This document shows positions 31,221 through 40,400 of a stretch of 64,000 nt of DNA, piece by piece. The stretch lies in assembly GCA_037349105.1 (NCBI GenBank), contig JAYJMM010000023.1, forward strand, positions 558,001-622,000. The letters run 5' to 3'. This DNA is from Limnomonas spitsbergensis. Lineage: Eukaryota; Chlorophyta; Chlorophyceae; Chlamydomonadales. Numbering within the stretch: position 1 is the stretch's first letter; each line of letters starts with the position of its first letter. Position numbers and translations under genes: made by a program. The notes beneath the pieces were generated by a model. The model worked only from the letters and a program-made list of their open reading frames with translations, had not been told where the DNA came from and did no database searches.

Positions 31221-31238
31221 ATTGAAAGGGGGGGGGAA
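31221..31238 (+). other. polypurine tract
   Basis: ATTGAAAGGGGGGGGGAA directly precedes the 3' LTR. It is the expected primer site for plus-strand DNA synthesis. Confidence 0.8.
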
Positions 31239-31598
31239 TGTAACAGAGTGGCACTTATAATGCCTTAGAATGCCTCCTGGTTTCCATGCCTATTGTATCC
31301 ATGCTAGTAGCTAGGATATCAAACCATAAGTTTTGCTAGTTCGCCTATTACTCTAGGCGGATTGAAGCCGCTTCCGTTTGTGTCTCTTTTCCGAATCTCC
31401 TGCCGAAGTTCGGTGATTACTATAACTGCCATGACACTTTGACACCATGACATGCTGACTAAGTTCCATGACACTCTGACTGTGTCCATGACTCTACTAT
31501 GCATGGTAGTAATTGTTATTTGTCATAGACTAGGGCCTGTCTAGTCTGCCTTGTCTACTTATACACTGGCCTTCTAGTTGCAAGTAGATTGTTATTGT

Positions 31599-32731
31599 CA
31601 TGGTAGCACGATACGATGTTTTGGCCTTCGTATTCGTATCGTTTCGATGATACGAAACGATACGCTTGATTCGAAACGATACGATGCTGCCCAGCCCAGT
31701 CCAGTCCACAGGATGGACAGTAGAGCCTCAGTGCCCCCCTCTCGTTATTTAAGGCATGCCGTGCCGATGTACACACTAGTAAAACTGGGACGTGTCTCGT
31801 CTCCGACAAAGCGCTGCACAATGTCGGATGATGACGAGGTTGACGTCCTCAGTAGATACTGTCAGAACCTCGGAAAATTGCCGCAGAAAGGCGACCCAGG
31901 CAAGTTTACCTCAAACAGCAAGTGGAAGTGCCTGAAATGCAAGAATGAACGTGTGCTCTGGTGTAAACAAGCCCATTCCACCTACGCCGGGGACGATTCC
32001 TTACTTCGCCAACAAGCTGCAGAAGGACGACGTCGACCTATCAGTCGCAATGGCATTCTACGCCAACGGCATCCCCTTCAACGTCTCCCGCCATCGCTAC
32101 TGGAAGAGGATGATGCGCAAGGTGGCTGCGTTCGGAGCTGTTACAAGCCTCCTGGCTACAACCTGTTGCGTACTACACTGCTCGACAAGGCGAGCTTAAA
32201 AAGTGAAGATAATTGCAGAGTTATCCGGTGATAATCCGGTGACTGGCCGGGTGGTGCATGGGTGCTCTGAATTTCCCTGCCAGCCTGCCCTGAGTGCCGG
32301 CCTGCCCTACGGACCTGCCCTGAGCCCCTGATTGCCATGCAACCATCCTTTGGTTGCTATGCTTCGATGCTTTGATTGCCATGCACCCACGTCTGTTTTG
32401 TTGCTGCTGCTGCTGTGTTGCAGTGTGAATGAAAATGATACACTAGCCATTGTTGTGCCGGCTGACAAATGTTGGAATCATGCTGTGCTGGCATGGACGA
32501 AAAATGCTTTGCCGGCCCTCAACTCGGTCTCAACACTACACAACTTACTCAGGCCCTCAGCTATTGAGCTATCCAGCTCAGTCAAAACTACTCAGCTTGA
32601 CCCCACAGACTCTAGTTATCAGCTCAGTCTAAAAATGATTTTTCACTGAAGTGATACGATACGTTCAATTCATCGTATTGTATCGTATTCGTATCGTATC
32701 GTATTGCATTGTATCGGATCGTGCTACCATG
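31599..32731 (+). mobile_element. hAT-like DNA transposon, 1133 bp, in the 3' LTR
   Basis: The ends CATGGTAGCACGATACGA and TCGGATCGTGCTACCATG are inverse to each other. Beyond them the subterminal regions are rich in CGATACGAAACGATACG-type words. GTTATTGT stands on both sides (31591-31598 and 32732-32739), an 8-bp target duplication as made by hAT transposases. Removing the element restores the LTR sequence seen in the 5' copy. It retains part of a transposase N-terminus but is far too short to be autonomous. Confidence 0.85.
31821..32199 (+). pseudogene. hAT transposase N-terminal remnant (BED finger and DUF659-like start)
   Basis: One frame (from MSDDDEVDVL at 31821) reads FTSNSKWKCLKCKNERVLWC, resembling the start of a BED-type zinc finger. 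From 31945 another frame reads IPYFANKLQKDDVDLSVAMA followed by FYANGIPFNVSRHRYWKRMM. The FYANGIPFNV(S/A) motif is typical of the start of DUF659 in hAT-family transposases. The change of frame between the two parts, and the lack of the catalytic and dimerisation regions, show an internally deleted, frameshifted copy. Family assignment comes from motif memory, not a search. Confidence 0.6.
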
Positions 32732-32874
32732 GTTATTGTATCATTTGACTGCACGGTTGTTACTACGTTGTAACAAGAGGCCGCCACATCGTCCCCGACT
32801 CCTCGACTCTGAGACTCCCCGGTTCCAAGTCGCTTGAAGACTCGCTTTCACAAGTAAGAGTTGCTCATGTTATA

Positions 32875-33755
32875 TCCTCATATACTGATACGCACATCCT
32901 CATAAACTGATTTGCACATCCTCATATACTGATACGCACATCCTCATATACTGATATGCACATCCTCATAAACTGATACGCACATCCTCATATACTGATA
33001 CGCACATCCTCATATACTGATATGCACATCCTCATATACTGATACGCACATCCTCATATACTGATACGCACATCCTCATGAACTGATATGCACATCCTCA
33101 TATACTGATACGCACATCCTCATATACTAATACGCACATCCTCATGAACTGATACGCACATCCTCATAAACTGATACGCACATCCTCATATACTGATACG
33201 CACATCCTCATATACTGATACGCACATCCTCATATACTAATACGCACATCCTCATATACTGATATGCACATCCTCATATAATGATATGCACATCCTCATA
33301 TACAGATATGCACATCCTCATACACTGATACGCACATCCTCATATACCGATACGCATGCACATCCTCATATACTGATATGCACATCCTCATATACTGATA
33401 CGCACATCCTCATATACTGATACGCACATCCTCATATACTGATATGCACATCCTCATATACTGATACGCACATCCTTATATACTGATACGCACATCCTCA
33501 TATACTGATATGCACATCCTCATATACTGATACGCACATCCTCATAAATTGATATGCACATCCTCATATAATGATACGCACATCCTCATATACTGATATG
33601 CACATCCTCATATACTGATATGCACATCCTCATATACTGATACGCACATCCTCATATACTGATACGCACATCCTCATATACTGATACGCACATCCTCATA
33701 TACTGATATGCACATCCTCATATACTGATACGCACATCCTCATATACTGATATAC
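32875..33755. repeat. 22-bp-unit satellite, segment 4
   Basis: About 40 units of the same ATCCTCATATACTGATACGC-AC repeat resume exactly after the TCCTC target duplication. Confidence 0.95.
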
Positions 33756-33919
33756 ACTCATCCTTTTAGACAGCCAACCTGCAATACATGCAGCCGCTGC
33801 TGCTCCCCAGCTGAGAGGCAAGATATGGCGTGCTTCAAAACGGGTGAGGCGAGTGCAAGGACCTGTGCGTGTGAGTGTGGGATTGTTGAGGAAGGGAGGA
33901 AGCGTGAGATAGAGAGATG

Positions 33920-34325
33920 AAGAGTGATGGCGGGTTTTTCAGGAAGTGGCCCAGCACTAGCATGCATGGCTGATGCATGTGACTGATGAGGGAGGAGGTG
34001 TGTGATAGAGTGACGGCGGGCATTTCACGAACTGGCCCAGGAGGCATGCAAGGCTTTTGCAGGTGACGGATGAGGGAGGAGGTGTGTGATAGAGTGATGG
34101 TGGGCATTTCAGGAACTGGCCCAGCAGGCAGGCAGGGCTGCTGCAGGTGACTGATGAGGGAGGAGGTGTGTGATAGAGTGATGGTGGGCATTTCAGGAAC
34201 TGGCCCAGCAGGCAGGCATGGCTGCTGCATGTGACTGATGAGGGAGGAGGTGTGTGATAGAGTGATGGCGGGTATTTCAGGAACTGGCCGAGCAGGCAGG
34301 CAGGGCTATTGCAGTTGACTAATGA
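33920..34325. repeat. 84-bp minisatellite, about 5 copies
   Basis: The unit runs TGATGGTGGGCATTTCAGGA, ACTGGCCCAGCAGGCAGGCA, GGGCTGCTGCAGGTGACTGA, TGAGGGAGGAGGTGTGTGAT, AGAG. Outer copies are more diverged than the middle ones. No credible coding content. Confidence 0.9.
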
Positions 34326-34417
34326 CAGCAGGTGGATAGTTTGGATCTATGTCTTGTATGCTTCAGTTTTCGCCAGTGCTTCCATGCATGGGAATTGGGA
34401 TGTGCCTTGGAAGTGTA

Positions 34418-34630
34418 GCATATAAGACATGGGTGTAACATATACGACATAGGTGTAGCATACAAGACATAGGTGTAGCATACAAGACATAGGTGTAGCA
34501 TATAAGACATAGGTGTAGCATATAAGACATAGGTGTAGCATACAAGACATATGTGTAGCATATAAGACATAGGTGTAGCATACAAGACATAGGTGTAGCA
34601 TACAAGACATAGTGTAGCATACAAGACAAA
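34418..34630. repeat. 20-bp minisatellite, about 10 copies
   Basis: The unit is ACATAGGTGTAGCATACAAG with C/T change at one site. Open frames on the minus strand (MSCMLHLCLVCYT) are only the translated repeat. Confidence 0.92.
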
Positions 34631-36886
34631 GAGTAGCATTAATTTTCCTCTGGAATTAAGCTACATCGTTTTCGACACCACCTTTGCCATGTATTTAAAG
34701 ACTATGTTTGATATTGAACATGCATGGCCTCGTTACAGCGGCATCATGTTATGAATAGATGTAATCGAAGGAATCACTCAGGGTAAAGCCAAATTACAAA
34801 TCCAGTTGCAAATTCAGTTACAAATCCAGTTACAATTCCAGTTACAAATATAGGATGAGCCCCTAGACCAAACCCCAGATGACCCCGTGTTGATAGTTCT
34901 GGTCCTTCAACTGGTTGAACTCAGGTCCTCCACCTAGTCCCACTCTAGATCTTCAACCGATCCTTCAACCGGTTCAACCCAGGTTCCTCACCTAGTCCAA
35001 CTCTAGTTCTTCCTTGGAACGAAATGAATGGTCCTTAGTATAGTTACGTGTGTGGGCCGTATTATGCCGTAAGCGGCCAGTTTCCGGCAGCAGTTTTGTT
35101 TGCAAGTTGACCCTGTTTGGGTCGTGGTGTATCGTGCTCTCCGAACCCACAGCCACACATCCAGCAGTGTGAACAAACACCCGTGGCAACAGCAACCAAG
35201 AAGGGAAGTGTGGGCATCTTGCAAGTAAGCTTGCACGACCTTGGTGGGCGCACCTGGCTGTGGACATGCAGGACCTTGGACGAGACGACAGATGTTTCCT
35301 CGATCAGGCAAAGGTGCAGATCGCTTGGGAGCAGCTTGGAATATTGGTCTAGGAAGGAGGGCATTTTGATTTTCGAGCACACCTGGTTTTGAACACAAGT
35401 TGGGCATTTCGAAATTTTGGAGGGCATTTTGAACACACCCGCTTTTGAAGACACTGAATATCGAAGTGGGTGATCAAGTGATTGTCGGCAATGTAGGCTC
35501 TGTCCTTGCTTGCTCATAAAGTTCTGCTCGTATCGTATGGTACTATGAGTAGGCAGTCATGCATTATAGTGAGCAGCGTTACGCCCAGTGGATGATGAAG
35601 AGATGAGGGCTGTATGCCGCTATCCGAGTGTCTGTTTCAGCATACCGGGAAAGTAGGGTTTGCAGCTACTATTCACCGCGACATAAAAACTTGCCTTAAT
35701 TCCGCAAAACTGGGAGAGTCTCCAATCGGGTCACCTTACTACCAGTGGTTGGCGAGGAAAAATGCCAGGGTACAAAAATGCAACAGATATGCATGCACAA
35801 AAGGCCAATCGAGAACGGCACCGACTGATGATACGATATATACGGCTTGCAGCTGAAACAGGTCTCTTCTGTCCGCATACATCTGCCTAGCGGTAAATAA
35901 GCCTCGATCGATCAATCTTGTGGACGACGGGTGCGTGTGATGTTGATTGATTGATCGACATTAGGGGCCAAGTCAGGGTCCCCTGATTGACATCTGGCAA
36001 ATTAAATCATGTGCTCCCGGGCGCGAAACTGATGCCTGAGTGCCTGCCGTATTAAACATTTAAAACAGCATTTCCCTGCATTTTTGAATACCGGTATCGG
36101 CAGGGTGATCAGGGGTAAAGCACGCAAGGGGGGTCCGACCTGGGGGGGGATGACGCTCGCACCCACGGGACTCCACTTTTTGTTCAGCATCAAGAGCTGA
36201 ACTTGGGTCTGATCCTTTGCAAGGGATTCATTCCCACGCCACTAGGAGGACTGGTTGCTTGCCCAGGGCAGGTTGTTGTTTCCCCGTTGTTTCCCCTTTG
36301 GTTGTTCTAGTTTACTTTGTGAACCGATTTCGGGCACCGGCCGTACACCAATTGTGATGCCCCGCTGGATTGGAAAAAAGTTCAAACAAAAAAACCTAAA
36401 AAAAGGTGAAGGCAGCCCCACGTTTCATCGCGTCCATGTACGGTGGTGAGCAAGTAAGCAATAATCGGCAACATTGCCATGATTTGCTTGCTATCCCTCA
36501 TGTGCAATTGCGCGTTCATTCAGATATAAGTACGGTTCTTAACTGGTATATGTAGCTGAATTTGCCTTGAATTACAGTGGCTGTAACTCAGCTAGTATTT
36601 TAGACACCGTAAGGACCGTCATATGCACACAGCACAACACTGGCAATAATGCATGTTAGTTCCAAACCGGTTGTTAGAGCTGTTGGTTCAGGGTTTAGGT
36701 GCAATAGTGATCGGCAGTTCATAAGCAATAGAGACAAGAGCCCTGGACCATTGAAGCGGCCCCATACAAGTAGTCATGAAGAACTCAAATGATTAGAAAC
36801 TCCACACCCATCCATACTATTCACACCAAAGGGCCCAGAGGTGTAACGTCATTGACTATTCACACCAAAAAGAGTCTCGTAGGGCG
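34631..36886. other. no supported gene; small repeats and a dispersed-element copy
   Basis: At 34797-34852 a 14-bp word (CAGTTACAAATC) repeats five times. At 34900-35015 a segment of about 85 bp (CCTTCAAC.GGTT, CACCTAGTCC, CTCTAG.TCTTC) is duplicated. At 35826-36130 lies a copy of the inverted partner of 42770-43540. Open frames (for example minus 35003-35407) show no domain. Near 36832-36868 a GGGCCCAGAGGTGTAACGTC word of dispersed family 1 stands just outside the OPR gene's 3' end. Confidence 0.45.
35826..36130 (-). repeat. dispersed element family 3, short copy
   Basis: Inverse of 43380-43540 followed by inverse of 42770-42910. Shared words include AAGCCTCGATCGATCAAT, GACGGGTGCG and GGCAGGG.GATCAGGGGTAAAG. 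The longer copy has an extra 470 bp between the two blocks. This looks like a mobile element and a deleted derivative. Termini not determined. Confidence 0.55.
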
Positions 36887-37444
36887 TCAACTGAGCGCAG
36901 GCACCGTTGCAGCTAGAAGGCGTTGCAGGTACTGTGCCCTGGCCTCAGGGCTCGGCTCCTTCAGCCAACCCAACATGACGGGCACGCTGACCACACGCCA
37001 GCCGCGCGCCTCCAACATCGAGTTCCGCAGCCTGGAGGTACCCGTCAGCATGTCCGGCGCGTTGGACAAGAAGTGTTGCGGGCCGTCCACCTCAATCGCG
37101 ACCCGCTCCCCGCACGGCAGTTGCACCGCAATGTCAATGCTGAACAGCCCGTCCTCAGTCGGGAGCTCGCTGATGGCTCCGGAGCAGCCGGGAAGCTTCC
37201 GAACCTCCGCTAGCACATCCAGCTGAACCTCGGAGGTGTAGATTGTTCTGCTGCCTAGCCAGGCTTCGCGGCAGGTTCTCCGTAGCTTTTGGTACACCGC
37301 GCTGTCCTGCACCTCCGGGTTCAGGAACCCGTTTGCCTCCAGCATCATCATGTACTGAAAGGGCTGGTTGAGCCAGACTAAGCGCAGCGGGTCCTCCGTG
37401 CCCCAGCTTGTGATCAGGCCTGGCAGCTCATCGAGGAGCATGAC
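36887..37444 (-). CDS. OPR/RAP gene, last exon (RAP domain)
   Basis: 558 bp, acceptor CCTATGTACAG just upstream. Starts VMLLDELPGL and ends LAATVPALS with TGA at 36887-36889. Contains the whole RAP domain. Confidence 0.85.
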   Translation of the reverse strand, partial: VMLLDELPGLITSWGTEDPLRLVWLNQPFQYMMMLEANGFLNPEVQDSAVYQKLRRTCREAWLGSRTIYTSEVQLDVLAEVRKLPGCSGAISELPTEDGLFSIDIAVQLPCGERVAIEVDGPQHFLSNAPDMLTGTSRLRNSMLEARGWRVVSVPVMLGWLKEPSPEARAQYLQRLLAATVPALS

Positions 37445-40400
37445 CTGTACATAGGGGGTAGGACACACCATGTAAGTATATGAATGTAGAAGATATGATT
37501 TGCCTTCCCTTGGGCATAAAACCACATCGTGCTACCGTATTCCGTACCCTGTGTCCCTAGCCTCGTGGTCTGGCACCCGGCACTCTCCCCTCCCTCCACA
37601 GTGACCGGTGCCCAGGCATGATCCCATTTGGCCTAGTGGTCTGGCTTGCACTCCGCCCTCAAAGGGGTGTGGCACCCGGCCCTCTCCCCTCCCTCCACAC
37701 TGACCTGGGCCCAAGGGAAGTACATGCCTGATTGCGCGAGCCCATGCAAGGTGTTGCAGACGGCCTCCAGGTTGGACTCGCACGACGGATCCAGCGGCAG
37801 CAGCTGCTCTCCGGTCATAAAAACCTCGGCATCTGTGCAGCCCAGGGTGGCCAGGGACTGGATGTTGGAGCCGATGACGATCGGGGTGAGGCTCTTCCTG
37901 TCAGCCAGGATCCGCTGCACAGCGCTCGCCATGAAGCCGCTGTCGTGGTGCCGCATCGCCGACATGGCCCACAGCGTGTTGGCGGTGGCTTGCGGGTTGA
38001 GGTCGCTGATCAGGGCCTGGGTCCTGACCAAGGCCGCGTCCACGAAGGCCGTGTTCAAGTGCTTGAGCTTGCCCATCGCCCAGAGCGTGTTGGACAGGTC
38101 CTGTGCGTTGAACAGCGGCAGCTTGCCCTTGGCCTCGCCCAGCAAGGCGTGGACAAACTCCGACGAGTTGGAAAGCTCCAGCCTTGCCACAGCCCAGATG
38201 GTCAGTGCGAGGGACTGCGCGTTGAAGGTGCGTATCTTTGACTTGGCCTCGGGCAGGAAGGCACCAATGAAGGTGTTCCGGTCGGGGTGCTGCAGGGACG
38301 CGACGGCCCAGAAGGTGCTGGCGAGCGATTGGGCGTCGAAGGTGCGGATCTTGCGCGCCGACTCGAGCAGCAGGGCCGTGACGAAGTCCGCATCGCCATG
38401 TTGCATGGCCACCATGGCGCAGATCGTGTTGGACAGCGCCTGAGGGAGCAACCAGGGCGGGTGTGGGCAAGTTATGTATTAGTGTGAAGATCTAGGCAAT
38501 ATCAGTGTGAAGATTCCTCCATCAATCAGATTGTGTTGGACAGCGCCTGCGGGTGCAACCAGGTGGATGTGGGCCAATCACGGTGTGAAGATGTTGCATG
38601 GCCACCATGGCGCAGATCGTGTGGAACAGCGCCTGCGAGTGGGGTAACCAGGTGGGTGTGGGCAAACTATGTATTAGTGTGAAGATAAAGGTAATATTAG
38701 TGTGAAGATTCCTCCATCGCGCAGATTGTGTTGGAGAGCGCCTGTGACTGGGGTAAGCAGGTGTGTGTGTGGACGAATTATGTACAGTATTAGTGTGAAG
38801 ATTCCTACATCAATCAGATTGTGTTGGAGAGCGCCTGCGAGTGGGGTAACCAGGGCGGGTGTGGGCAAATTAGGGTTAGGGTTACGGGTTTAGAGTTAGG
38901 GTTTACGGTCCTCACTGCAAGCCGCACCCTGCCTCTGCTTCCTTTGACCCCTCCCCCCCTCATCCAGTCGCACCAATCAGCCAGTAAAATACAGCCGCAG
39001 GCGCAAGCCCTGACGCATCTTGCATGCTATTTATTCTGTTATGATGGTAATGGCGCGGATGCGGCCTCTGCGGAGCGTCACACTGTATCCCTGTAACCCT
39101 CAGGCCCATGAGGAGCGTAGTTTCCTTTCCCTTCTTTCACATAAGTATCCTCTTTCTACGCCCCCCCCTTCCCCTATTGGCGGTCCTCCCCCAGCCACTT
39201 GCGTTGAATGCCTGCAGCTTGGGCTTTGCCAGGACTAGTAGCGCTGCGGTGAAGGCAGCATCCTTTTCTTTCTGTTCTTCCTTTCCCCCTTCTTTTCTTT
39301 ACATTCTTCCTCTCTACGCCCCCCCCTTCCCCTATTCGCGGTCTTTCCCCACTTGCCTGCGCGTTGAACGCCTGCAGCTTGGGCTTAGCCTGGACCAGCA
39401 GCGCTGCGGTGAAGGCAGCGTCCTTCACCTGGAGCGTCGCCATGACCCACATGACGTTCGCCAGGCCCTGCGGGTTAAACGTATTCAGCTTCTCCTTAGC
39501 TTCCTCCAGCAGCGCCTCCGCAAACGCCGGGGTCGCAATCCCCAGAGACACAGCAGACCAAAGCGTGATGGCGAGCGGCTGGGCGCTGAAGGAGCCGCGC
39601 CTGGCGACCGCTTCGGCCATCAGCGCAGCCGTGAATGCCGGGCTCGGGTGCTGCAGCGTCGCCAGCGCCCACAACGTGTTGGCGAGGTCCTGCGGGTTGC
39701 ACAGGTGCAGCTTGGCTCTTGCCTCCAGTAGGAGCTTGTCGGTGAACGCAGGGTCGTGGTGCTTGAGCAGCGCAAGAGCGTACACCGTGTTGGCGAGGTG
39801 CTGCGGCTCGAAGGACGGCAGCTCCGACTCGGCTCTCGCAATAAGAGCGGCGAGCAGCCCCTCATCGCGGTGCTCCAGCTTGGACAGCGCCCAGATGCAG
39901 TTGGCCACCTGCCGGCAGCCCATCTCCGGCGTGCGAAGCCGGACCAGCTCCGTCACCCTCGCCATAACGGCGGCCTCCGCCGAGCGGGACACCCCCAACG
40001 CCCGAACTAGGCTGACGCTCGAGTGCAGCGCGGCGGCCGCGTGGATGAAGTTGAAGGCAGCGGGTCCATGCTTCTCGATCAGCTGGTCCAGCTCGATCAG
40101 GTCCTTCGCGAGTTTAATCTTACTGGTCAGCAACGCCGGGCTGATCACGCCCCTCATAGGAGGGGGAGAATCTCCACCAGCCCCGCCCCTCGCAGGCAGA
40201 CCTCCCCCCGCCCTGTCCCCAGCGCCAGACTCAGTCACGGAGCCCTCACGCGCACCTGCTGTTTCCCCCTGGATCCTGGGCCCGCCAGCCCGGTTGAAGC
40301 TCCTGGCCCCTCGGTCCTCCCTGGTCCTTTCCCTCATCTCCCCCGATGGCGGCGCACCCGCTGCCCCGGAGCTGCCCCTACTGTCCCACTGGCGCCCCGA

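Larger units (their letters stand above)
18567..32874 (+). mobile_element. Ty3/gypsy chromovirus, 14.3 kb with nested insertions
   Basis: The element begins TGTAACAGAGTGGCAC and ends CATGTTATA. It is flanked by a 5-bp duplication TCCTC (18562-18566, 32875-32879) inside the 22-bp satellite. LTRs are about 498 and 495 bp after removing insertions. The 5' LTR is 18567-18636 plus 25067-25494; the 3' LTR is 31239-31598 plus 32740-32874. A purine tract (GAAAGGGGGGGGGAA) stands just before the 3' LTR. Between the LTRs are gag with a CCHC knuckle, protease, reverse transcriptase, RNase H, integrase and a C-terminal chromodomain, in the Ty3 order. Without its insertions the element is about 6.7 kb. 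Several stops and frameshifts make it non-autonomous now, although its LTRs still look alike. Confidence 0.95.
31239..32874 (+). repeat. 3' LTR of the chromovirus, interrupted
   Basis: Starts TGTAACAGAG, ends CATGTTATA. A 1133-bp element with an 8-bp duplication interrupts it at 31599-32731. Without it the LTR is 495 bp. Confidence 0.92.

Noticed and set aside
34319..34639. Cys/Leu/Tyr-rich minus ORFs resembling membrane peptides
   Set aside because: They are the translated 20-bp minisatellite, open in several frames.
35003..35517. Minus ORFs of 134-151 codons with Cys-rich stretches
   Set aside because: No domain, no splice context, and overlapping frames of similar length; not enough to call a gene.
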